Assembly (NCBI GenBank): GCA_911728435.2
Contig: OU452210.1
Coordinates: 10,354,001-10,418,000, forward strand
Length of the DNA stretch: 64,000 nucleotides
Direction of reading: 5' to 3'
DNA from: Apoderus coryli
Lineage: Eukaryota; Arthropoda; Insecta; Coleoptera; Attelabidae
Shown: piece by piece, positions 1 through 9,480 of the stretch
Numbering within the stretch: the stretch's first letter is position 1
Layout of the letters: each line of letters starts with the position of its first letter
Notes under the pieces: model-generated
The model's input: only the letters and a program-made list of their open reading frames with translations
The model's database searches: none
What the model was told of the DNA's origin: nothing
Position numbers and translations under genes: made by a program

Positions 1-1520
1 GTAGTTCTAAGTCTCTGAATGTAATTCTTTGAAAATTCTCCACGATCAGAAATAAAAGAAGTTATTTATTGTAAGATTTGTATTAATCAAAATAGATTGA
101 TTTGTAGAGCGCAGGTTACTGACGAATTTGCTATATTTACTTGGGTTTTCGATGTATCCTTCTGCTACTTGATAAGACTTCAGACAAACGTGGCAAAACA
201 AAACTACATTTTATTGAAATTCTAGTATATAAATTATTATTTTTGAATATACCAATATTGTCGATAAAAATGTGTTTGTACGGCACTGTTCATAACCTAA
301 GGGATAATGTAATTCTTTGAAACGTATGCTGTCTTACAAAGTTCCACATATTTGAATTCCCGAGACTTGCTTAAAATTCTATTGTATTCTAATCGTGTTT
401 CACCTTGTCTGTTAAACTCCCATACGGAAAGTTAAAACAAGCCTGTAGATATTTTTCAAACAAAACTTAGATATTTTATCTGTTTTCTTTTGTAAAACCC
501 GAACACATTCAACTCGGAAAACAATTGTTTGAGTTTTGAAAAGTTATTGGGAAAGTTTCCTTGTTAGTTTATTAATATTACCATTTTTCTTGTAGAATTA
601 TTGCGTGCAAGTGTTTTTTTGATGTGGAAGTTACGCAACATTTAATTATAAGGTGTAGCACCGTCTGTCCTTTGGAATTCCGATAGCAAAACCTAATTTT
701 GTAACTTATTTACTATTTATTTAATGCAAAAGTCACTTTGCTATGTTAAGAATCACGCCAGTATGTGTATTAGAAAAGATTTACGTTTTCCAATTGGTTT
801 ACTCTAAGATCTGCTCTATACAGAAACTTTGCGTGAAAGTCATACTTTTATTATGCTATTAATACGCTATAGCAACAGGCGTGGCAGTCCCTAGATGCCT
901 ATTGTTCATGCATTAACTCAAGTAGCATCTTGACGTGACATAATAATGAGATTGAATCTGATATGGCAATAGGATTTGGCTAAATAGAGGTGATCAATCA
1001 CTCCTGTAGGCTATGTCACTGCATTGGAGACGGGATAGAGGCATATTTGGGATCTTCTAAAATACACCTGAGACTTCTATATCGCTAGATAATATATACA
1101 ACCACTACATATATGTATACCGGGCGTCGTTAATAAAAGGAACATATTCAATAGAGGAAAACAGGAATTTGAATTAAGCGTGAAACTCTTTTTCATTGTG
1201 AAGAAAAATCAGTTGGTAGTTTTGTATGCATTTCTACAGTTGCAAACTGAGTCAATCCAGATATATCCATTGAAAAGGATTCTTAATAATAATAGTGTAG
1301 ATTCCAGATTCTATTGTACTGTTGAAAACGATTTAAAGACTTTTCCAAAGGGCTACAGGAAGTCTTGAATTAAACAAAACATGATGACACGATAGTAAAT
1401 ATCCCACACTTTTCGCTGTAATTTGTATCAATTTTAATTTACATTGAATTTTTTTAAACAAAATAATTTAGATAGTATTTCTAAAGAAGAAGGAAGATTT
1501 TTTGTATTTTTGAGTATATA
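1..1520. other. intergenic, nothing recognised
   Basis: AT-rich sequence with only short chance ORFs. I found no splice-bounded coding exon, transposase motif or RNA gene. It contains scattered homopolymers and a slightly less AT-rich patch near 850-1050 that I could not assign. Confidence 0.5.
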
Positions 1521-1543
1521 ATATCGACACCTCCAACGAAGAC
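1521..1543 (+). repeat. 23-bp inverted repeat, left copy
   Basis: The 23 bases starting ATATCGACACCT are found again in reverse complement at 3526-3548 with one mismatch. The pair brackets the decayed non-LTR retrotransposon at 1792-3092. It may be the ends of an older DNA element into which the retrotransposon inserted. Confidence 0.6.
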
Positions 1544-1791
1544 TTTTGGTTAAATTGAGTTATCATAAGATTCATAACTATCAGGGGTATATTTTTGATG
1601 TGGGAAAGTATCGTATCTCTGAAGACAATAGTAGGCAACCAGAAATATATATTAAAAAAATCGTAAGTTTCTTGGTGAATAAAACCTACGGCGAATATAA
1701 TCGTATATTGAGTTACTATGCTCTTCGCCGTAAAATATCTCGCAAGGGTTGAATCTATGTCAAGATACTACTATTTTCTTCGTACTTGTTA

Positions 1792-3092
1792 TTAGTTTTC
1801 GAGGTTCAGGGATTTCTGTTGTGAACCGAGATGGCTCAAAATACCGATCGTCGAGCCGCAAATCCTGTCACAAAATTGACACACCCAATCACCACCATTC
1901 ACCGCTGTTGTAGCTGCGCTGCCCCATCGCTGCTGTCTCTTCGCATCGTCATTTTGTTGACGCTGCTCTTCAAAAACTTGATGACCCTCGTAAATGGTAT
2001 GCCACCATCTCGGTCTGTCGTTCGCGATCTGCTCCCAGTTGTTCTTCACATCTAAGCCACACTTCTTCATATTGGTCTTAAGAACATCCTTGTACCTCTT
2101 TTGTTGCCCTCCCTGATTTCATGAGCTGAATTTAAGCTGTGAATAAAGGATTTTTTTTTGGAAGGCGTTCCGCTGGCATCCGGATTACGTGGCCAGTACA
2201 TCGCAGCTGTTGCCGGACAATCATCGCCTCAATGCTATATATTTGTTTCGGGATCCTCTAGAACGCTGATGTTTATTCGTCGGTCCTGCCATTTAATTCC
2301 ATGAATTCTTCTAAGACATCGTTCATGGTAGTTCGCTAGGGTTTTTAAATGCCTCCGATAAGTGGTTCAAGACAGCTTTACGTAAGGGCATTATACACTC
2401 GCAGCTTAGTTCGAACGTCGATGTTATGATTATCGAAGACGCTGGTCCTCAGTCGGCCAAAAGATGCGCTTGTCCGTCTTATACGATGCTCAATTTCATC
2501 GTCGATATTTTCGTTCACCGCGCGAATGCCGAGGTAAGAGAAACTCTCGATGTTCTGAAGTTTGTCTCCGTTAACTCCAATATGCGGTGGGACAGCTACA
2601 GTGTTTGGTGCAGGCTGCTCGAGAATCTGTGTTTTCTTTATATTCCGTTCAAGCCCGATACTCTTGTATGCGCTGTTAAATGCATTTAGTATATATTGAA
2701 GATCCCCTTCTGTATCAGCTAGGACAACATTGTGATCCGCGTATTGAAGCTCAATAACTGATGTGGATACGATCTTTTCAGCTTGTAGTCTACGGATGTT
2801 GAAGAGTCCATCAAATCTGTAGACGATCTCCATTCCCCCCGGCAATTGATCCTTAATAAGTTGAATGACCGTTCTCCCACAAATATCGAAGACAGGGCGG
2901 TGCAATGACAAAACCCTGTTTTACGCCAGTTGTTATTGGTAAGGGCTCTCCCGGTCCGCTGCTGTTGAGAACTTCTCCGTTCATATTATTGTGAATGAGT
3001 CGAAGTATCCGGATGAAGTTCTGAGGACATCCGTTGAGCTTCAATATCCTCCAAAGAGCCTCACGGTTAACGGAGTCGAACGCAATTCCCAC
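1792..3092 (-). pseudogene. decayed non-LTR retrotransposon (reverse transcriptase + C-terminal zinc finger)
   Basis: Read on the minus strand from 3092 down, broken frames give the C-terminal half of a retrotransposon polyprotein. 3092-2853 carries palm motifs (FDSVNREALW, then GVKQGFVIAP). 2911-2378 carries the catalytic box region as LQYADHNVVLA, where YADD is expected, followed by NIKKTQ and YLGIRA. 2340-2150 contains a frameshifted stretch with HERCLRRI, RQQLRCTGHVIRM and AERLP in successive pieces. 2070-1792 ends with WEQIANDRPRWWHT and a C2H2-like finger, CQFC followed by a His near the end. This order matches the family in which a C-terminal C2H2 finger follows the RT. The 5' part (endonuclease) is missing. 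At least three frame breaks and the Asp-to-His change in the active-site box make it dead. Confidence 0.85.
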
Positions 3093-3110
3093 AATGTATC
3101 ATAATTTTTA

Positions 3111-4705
3111 TTCCTCCTTGAAATATAAAAAAGATTAAAAAAAAACGGGAGATCAGTAACGAGGACCACAGAATGAGACTTTCAAGTTACGACAAGGAAG
3201 AAGATTCCGACTATTAAATCACTAAATAACTTAAGTTTTATATTCAGATATGTTTATTTTTTCAAATTTCAAATTTGATTCCCTAAATTTTATATGCAAA
3301 ATTGGTGATATCTTTTATTATTTAACATATTCGTCCGACGAAAACAAATAACTAATATCAAAAAAATATATATTTTTTCATAATATGTCTTAATTTTGAA
3401 GTTTAAATCCAAAATCTACCCCACGGTAGGAATTTTGTTTAGATTTGCTTCGATTCATTTTGCAAGTTTTCCAGTCAAAATTTTACATGCGATTATCTCA
3501 GTTTCAACAAAAATGAGTTACGACAGTCTTCGTTGCAGGTGTCGATATGAAGCGGTGGTATGTCCCAGTCCAATAACGTACTGCGATATATTTTACCATT
3601 TTTTCCCAAAAAACTTACATAACTTTGAAACTCCTTAAGATTTTCGAATAAAAATGAGAAGACGAAAGACCCTTCAAGGGCTCCTAATTAGCCCCGGATG
3701 GATTTCTCCGCTAGAGGAGCCCTATAATCTTCATTAGGGTAAGTTCCTGAAGATTTATCGATGTAATAAGTTAACTATCGGTTGTTCTCCAAGCATATCC
3801 AGTAAGTCTCTTTTTAGTTTAAGAGTATACCATAATTATTGAACTTGGTCAATACGAGGTATGAAGATGGATTAAGAAACTTATTCACACTTTCTGTTTA
3901 CAAATAATGTGGGTATGGTCACGCATTATCTAATTATCTTATGGTTTTATTCATAAATGCTATACCAGTTATTTAAAAAAGAAAACATCATAATTCAGTC
4001 GCTAATGATAGTGACTGCTATCCATTGACATTATTTTGTCTTTGGTTTCATTTTTGCAGTAAACATTTTATAGAATCTGTACCGTCATTGCCGAAGACAT
4101 ACAAAATAAATTAAATGTAGCTTTGCGAATATATCAATTGACCTTTATCATATTTTTTTATCGCAACGAACAGCATTTTTTACTCCCATTCGTGATCCAT
4201 TAAAAATTAAAAAGTCGTAATATGAATGTTGCTGATATCTCACCCTCGCCTATTATTGTTTATACGTAAAAATATTTTCCAGTTTACATTCACTGTGTTT
4301 CCATTTTCGCACCACGAATGTTAACAATGTGTCCATTCAATTTGCTCCCTTAATACTTTGAAAAACGAGTATTGGAAATTCAGCCATATTTACATAATAA
4401 ATTACGCTTCTAATTGTCGTTAATCATTCATTCTGCTTTGGTTTTTTTGCTGGTTCTTAAGTCTCTCTCTATGTAATTTGACAAACTTAGAAATTATTCA
4501 GGCGTATATAGATAAAACACTGGAGGCGTCTTTATTGCCGCGGAATGAGAGTAGAAAATGAAAATGCAATATTATTTTTCTTTTTCAATCTGCACCCTAA
4601 TACACTTCTCAGATCCAACAATTAATTTGTTTACTTATACCTCAACATCGTTATCAATATTACATAGCTTACATGCTCAAAAAAGAGAAGCTCTACATGA
4701 GCATG
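3111..4705. other. intergenic, nothing recognised except right copy of the 23-bp inverted repeat
   Basis: No coding signal was recognised. 3526-3548 is the reverse-complement partner of 1521-1543. The rest is AT-rich unique-looking sequence with short spurious ORFs. Confidence 0.5.
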
Positions 4706-4707
4706 AG

Positions 4708-5485
4708 TGTAATGTAATGTAATTCTTTATTGTCTCAATTTCCTATATACATAGTATAGACAATTGTCATAACTTAACTAAGTAGTAAACGCACAAGCAA
4801 ATAAACCCTAACATACAAAACAATCACAGTTACCTATACTTGCAAAAATATAATATATATACATATAGAACATAAAATAAAAGACATAAAATTTATAACT
4901 TACAGAAAATTAGATTGTGTGACAAACAAAAACAATAAACACTTAATTTCAAGATAACACGTGGTTCTTAAACTCCTCAACCGTATAAAACACCCCCGAG
5001 AATAGCAACATCCTAATTGCTCTTTTGAATTTATTTAAACTATTAATTGATTTAATGTGGCTAGGCAAAATATTGTACAGCGAGCCACCCACATAAATCG
5101 GAGATCTCTTGTATAGTTCCAGAGTATGCCTTCTGTGCAAGATGTTATTTCCTCCTCTGGTATTATAGTTGTGCTGATCACTATTTCTCAGCAAACCTGC
5201 TTTAACCCTAAATAGGGACAATCAACTTCTATAAATAAATAGTGAAGCAAATGTTTTTGGGTTTAAAAACCTCTCTACAAGAATGGCGATATGGAATGTC
5301 AAAAATCAATCGGACAATTCTCTTTTGGGCAACGAAAACCCTATTGATATCCTGAGACTGTCCTCAAATAACCAGGTTGTAGGACAGAACTGATTGAACA
5401 GAACTGTAGTAAACACTCAAAATCTCGCGAGGGCTAAGGGAAGCTTTTAATGAAAGAATAAGAGTGTGAGGAAGTTGAAATAAGC
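4708..5485 (-). pseudogene. 5'-truncated Jockey/CR1-type non-LTR retrotransposon, 3' end
   Basis: The minus strand encodes the extreme C-terminus of a reverse transcriptase ORF. About 5440-5270 reads ILSVYYSSVQSVLSYNLVI, then a stop, then GQSQDINRVFVAQKRIVRLI and PYRHSC. After more breaks, 5221-4949 gives 90 residues including HNYNTRGG, LYKRSPIYVGGSLYN and LPSHIKS. The same succession occurs at the C-terminus of the intact ORF at 9553-12384 (LLSVYYALAY, GQSVDVNRIFILQKRIIRKI, SYSTRN, YKKSPICAGSYIFNKIPEHIK), so the two belong to related families. The 3' UTR runs to a short ATTAC-type tandem tail at about 4708-4723. Most of the element, including the RT core, is missing, as expected from incomplete reverse transcription. 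Confidence 0.85.
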
Positions 5486-5489
5486 TACA

Positions 5490-5680
5490 TTTGTTCTGGC
5501 CTCCATTTGGATGTTCTAAAATAAAAAACCAAATTCTCCAAATTGTATACAGCCCTATCTAATATTTCTGGTTGAATTGTACGAATCTTGTCCCCAATAC
5601 TGTCTCGGTTCTTTAATTCTTCCAATAACCCCACACTTAGTAATCTCTAGGTTAAGATCCATTTAAAAAATGTCTCATTA
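5490..5680 (-). pseudogene. possible mariner-type transposase C-terminal scrap
   Basis: Minus-strand frames give LEELKNR, DKIRTIQPEILDRAVYN and then, in a shifted frame, EHPNGGQNK. This resembles the C-terminal tail of insect mariner-like transposases (arginine-rich helix, then a gly-gly box before the stop). No terminal repeats or catalytic residues were found nearby, so it is only a scrap. It could be an unrelated retrotransposon fragment. Confidence 0.35.
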
Positions 5681-5854
5681 TAACACGAAATTGAAAAACA
5701 AAACTTCTTATAGGAGTTTCAGTTTACGCAAACTCTACATAATTTCCCTTTCGTTGGAGATTAACTTTATGTAAACACTGTATAATCAGTACATATTATA
5801 TGGTTCAGGTGTGACAAGCGTAATATTTATAAAACGTAGATTAACTGAAAATTA

Positions 5855-8266
5855 CACAGGCCAACACACATTTTGGTGCCTGCGATTTTTTAACTGTTCC
5901 TGAGTAATTTTTGGATGCAGAATGTAAAAAGGTTCTCAGATTTTGTCTATCAGATCTAGTTTTTGAGATTTTTTAAAAAATTGTGTATATAATTTACGTT
6001 ATAACTGTTATAATATATAATATTACTATTGACAGTTAAAAAAAACAAAGACACATGGATTTAAGTATTTATTGCAAAAACTTAATTTACATAATTACAT
6101 TAGTCACTAATCACATAAAAATTTTCTTTTATACGATTTTCTAGAATGGAGTTTACTAGGGCAGTCTCGCTGAAGGCTCCAGCAGTAGTCCGCCATCATG
6201 TGGCTATCCCATCGTCCTTGATAACGATCTTCCATAGTTTTAATATCCTGGTGGAATCTTTCCCCCTGTTCTTCACTACAATCACCTAAGTTTTCTGGAA
6301 AACGATCTAGGTGGCTGTGGAGGTAGTGAACTTTTATACTCATGTTACAGCCGAGAATATTAAAATTTGAAAGCATAGTTTCCACTAATTCTACGTAATT
6401 GTCTGCTTTATGATTGCCAAGAAAATTTTGTACTACTTGAACAAATGAACTCCAAGCGTTAGATTCAGTCTCGTTCATTGATGTGGTGAATTGTGGATCT
6501 TTAACAAGTTGCCTTATTTGAGGACCATCAAATATACCAGCTTTTAGTTTTTCCGTGCTAATGCCAGGAAATTTACGTGACAAATACCCAAAACAATTTC
6601 CATCTCGATTTAAGGCCTTCACAAATTGCTTCATTAGGCCTAGCTTGATATGCAAGGGCGGAAGTAAGATTTTTTCTCTTGAAACCAAAGGTTCGTTGAT
6701 CACGTTTTGTATTCCTTGAATCATGACATCTCTTGAAGGCCAATTTTTGTTAACCCAGTGCTCATTTTTAGCTCTGCTGTCCCAAAGGCACAAAAAACAA
6801 GGATATTTTGTATAACCACTCTGCTGTCCAAGGAGGAAGGTAATCATTTTTAAATCAACACAAATTGACCACTGATGTTCGTCGTATTTAATTTTTCTCA
6901 AAACTAATGCTATTGTTTCATATTCTTCCTTCATGGTAGTAGAATGACCAATAGGAATTGAGCCATATTTGTTACCGTTATGTAAAAGAACACATTTTAA
7001 ACTACGTTTTGAACTGTCAATAAAAAGGCGCCAATCATCTAGAGTGTATTCAGGCAAACCCATTTTTTCTAAGAGCCCTTTTATATTGTTACAGAATACC
7101 AAGTCATTTTCCTGAGTGAAAAAAGGCAGCAGATCCTTATCTCTTTTACGATAAAATGTAATATTAGTACCTCGACAAAGTAGATTTTTTTCTTTTAATC
7201 TGGATGCAAGTAATTCAGCGGATTCCTTTGAGAGATTCAGGTCTCTTATAAGATCGTTTAGTTCTTCTTGATTGAAACACTGCGGAGTTGCTAAATCTGC
7301 TTCAAAATCGCTGTCGTTTTCTGATTGAATTCTTTTAACTTCGTCAGACGTTGATGTTTCTGTATCATCTTCTGTCAGTTTGGGTAGACTGCTGAATGAT
7401 GGAACGGGTATTTCTTCCGAATGCACTACAGGCCTTCTTGCAGAATCTAGATCAGGATATGTCCATTTGTGTCTATTGTTTCTATTTATGCCTTTAATAT
7501 TAACGAGACAAAAATAGCAGTCGTCATGATGGTTCCGCGGTTCTCTCCAAACCATTGGTACACCAAACTTTAGGCACTTCCTCTTTCCAGTTGTCCACTG
7601 TCGCAAATGTTCAACACATGTTTTACATATGAAATGTGGGGCCCAAGATTTATCTTGATCTCCTAAATGAACGCCAAAATAGGCAAGATAAGCTCTTTTC
7701 ACAAAGTCAGAAATCCTTTTTCTGCTCTCTTTCAAAGTGTATTCACCACACACATAACAAAAAACATCGGGATGATTTGCACAGGTACGTCTGCTTGTGG
7801 ATGCCATTGTTTCAGTTTAGTGTCTTGATACTACAAAACGACCAAAATTTACACAAAATGATAGCACAACTTTACTTGGGAAAACTCAGTAATATACTAA
7901 ATCAAGTACAGCCAAGCAGGTATAGAAGGATCGGGTCATAGGCAATTACAGGTATAAAAGTAAGTAAGAGCATTGTATTGAGTAGTTCCTAGTATAGGAA
8001 CATTGGGTCAGGGACAATTCCAGGTATCCATTTGGCTAATTAGATTCTGGGAAATTCCTATTTTGACGATTAAGTACATATTTATCTCTTTATTTGTTGT
8101 CCTTTATCAGAAAAAAATATATCATTTAACCTGTAACGTGTATCTCAAAAACTAGAGCTGATAGAAAAAATCTGGTGGCATTTTTGGAATCAGCACATTA
8201 AAAACATCTAAAATCAGATGTTAGATTTCTGGCACCAAATTTTTTTTTTCATTTTGTTGGCCTGTG
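5855..8266 (-). mobile_element. 2412-bp DNA transposon, copy 1
   Basis: The ends are exact inverted repeats of CACAGGCCAACA. The element is flanked on both sides by TTA (5852-5854 and 8267-8269), a 3-bp target-site duplication. Subterminal inverted repeats extend the ends: TTTGGTGCC about 20-30 bases in, and a 33-bp imperfect pair at 5937-5969 and 8142-8174. One ORF fills the interior. A second copy of identical length lies at 17149-19560. The superfamily is unresolved. CAC-starting termini with a 3-bp duplication fit the CMC (CACTA/Mirage/Chapaev) group, while a TTA target would also fit PIF/Harbinger. Confidence 0.92.
6107..7807 (-). CDS. putative transposase of the 2412-bp element, copy 1 (566 aa)
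   Basis: An uninterrupted 566-residue ORF. The N-terminal ~100 residues carry three CxxC pairs (C17/C20, C61/C64, C97/C100) followed by basic stretches, probably a zinc-binding DNA-recognition domain. An acidic linker follows (about 125-175). The C-terminal half looks like an RNase H-fold catalytic domain interrupted by a zinc-binding insert: D264 (LFIDSSK), D318 (CVDLK), C337/C340 (YPCFLC), H386 (PPLHIKLG), H494/H497/H499 (VHYLHSH) and acidic residues in CSEEQGERFHQDI near 510-521. D-D-CxxC-HxxH-E is the order known for CMC, Transib and RAG1-like enzymes. The assignment of the catalytic residues is my inference. It differs from copy 2 at five residues only. No introns are needed, and the start is the ATG just inside the 3' terminal region. 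Confidence 0.85.
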   Translation of the reverse strand: MASTSRRTCANHPDVFCYVCGEYTLKESRKRISDFVKRAYLAYFGVHLGDQDKSWAPHFICKTCVEHLRQWTTGKRKCLKFGVPMVWREPRNHHDDCYFCLVNIKGINRNNRHKWTYPDLDSARRPVVHSEEIPVPSFSSLPKLTEDDTETSTSDEVKRIQSENDSDFEADLATPQCFNQEELNDLIRDLNLSKESAELLASRLKEKNLLCRGTNITFYRKRDKDLLPFFTQENDLVFCNNIKGLLEKMGLPEYTLDDWRLFIDSSKRSLKCVLLHNGNKYGSIPIGHSTTMKEEYETIALVLRKIKYDEHQWSICVDLKMITFLLGQQSGYTKYPCFLCLWDSRAKNEHWVNKNWPSRDVMIQGIQNVINEPLVSREKILLPPLHIKLGLMKQFVKALNRDGNCFGYLSRKFPGISTEKLKAGIFDGPQIRQLVKDPQFTTSMNETESNAWSSFVQVVQNFLGNHKADNYVELVETMLSNFNILGCNMSIKVHYLHSHLDRFPENLGDCSEEQGERFHQDIKTMEDRYQGRWDSHMMADYCWSLQRDCPSKLHSRKSYKRKFLCD

Positions 8267-9480
8267 TTATTAATGAATTGAATGTCACAAGCATATTTAT
8301 TATATGTTTGCGAAATATTGGTGGCTTTTTTTTAATCATCTGAATAATATGGAATATAAAAGTTCTGTTACTGTTATTCTAAGAACATTAATATAAAATC
8401 TGAAACGGATCTAAAATAGAATTGAAAATATCCGAAGATATATGAGTTTCTGTTTCCTTGTACTTGTAGTAAGGCAAAAATTAGTCCTGAATTTGTTTTA
8501 TGAAAACCTTAAGAAATTCAAAAAGTTACTTAGAAGTAAGTGATAAAACAGTTACTATGAGGTTCATCATCAGTTCACAGTTGTTATTCATGAATCTATT
8601 TAGAGCATTATACAGGGTGTCACAAAAAATGGGTCGATCCATTAACCACAGATTCCTTAAGCAAAATGAATTGCACTTTTCTTATGCCATTTTCCATTTT
8701 GGATACAAAACTTAAAATATTAAATCGAAATTAATTTACAGAAATACGTGTATGACAATCTAGGTAGGTAGATACCTATATACCTTGAAAAGTTTTTAGC
8801 GAGGTGTTTTTCAATAATAAGCTTATACCAGTAGGTATATAGTTCTATTATTAAACTTTTATTGATTGAAATCCAATTTGCAGTAATCACTTAAAAAAGA
8901 CTTTTCTATATAATTAGTTTTGAAAAAGATTATCCGAGTGTGAATACAATAGTCAATCTGCGTATCTATTTTCGCTTGTTGGAAGAAATTTATTCGGAAA
9001 TCAACATCCAAAAAATAAATTCTACGAACTTTATTCTTTGTTAATTTACCCGCTACTATACCACTGCTAATAGAAGAATTAATAGAAATTTTAGAGAAAG
9101 GAATATTAAACACAGCTTTTTGTGAATCATTGATAACTCAAAGCGCTTGTGAGTAAGTATGTTAAATGTTTCATTGCGTTCTGGCGATCTAGAGTACATT
9201 CTGTATATAAGTTGCTAAAAAGCACAATAAGTTTAAAGTGTATTTTGTTCGAAATAACTCAAACTCATTATTTTAATGTTTCTTAAAATTTCTTTCTTAA
9301 AAATGTTTACCGAGCAAATTGGATGTAGTTTCTCAGAGAATGTTAAACATGCAACCATTCAAGTCGTTGAGGTTTTCTGGCAATGGGGTAAACGTTTGAT
9401 TTCTAGTCATATCTTGAAGATTATCACTGAACCTGATTTTTTTCGTCATAGAATGCAATCGGTCCTTAGTTAGTGATATA
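8267..9480. other. intergenic / 5' flank of retrotransposon
   Basis: No ORF1 (gag) was found upstream of the retrotransposon ORF that follows. At 8611 TACAGGGTGTCACAAAA resembles a mariner-type terminus, but no partner end was seen nearby. A short inverted pair CTATATACC/GGTATATAG lies near 8775-8842. Confidence 0.45.

Noticed and set aside
7636..7941. Plus-strand 101-codon ORF, repeated at 18930-19235
   Set aside because: It is antisense to the N-terminus of the 566-aa transposon protein and recurs only because the element recurs. No independent motif.
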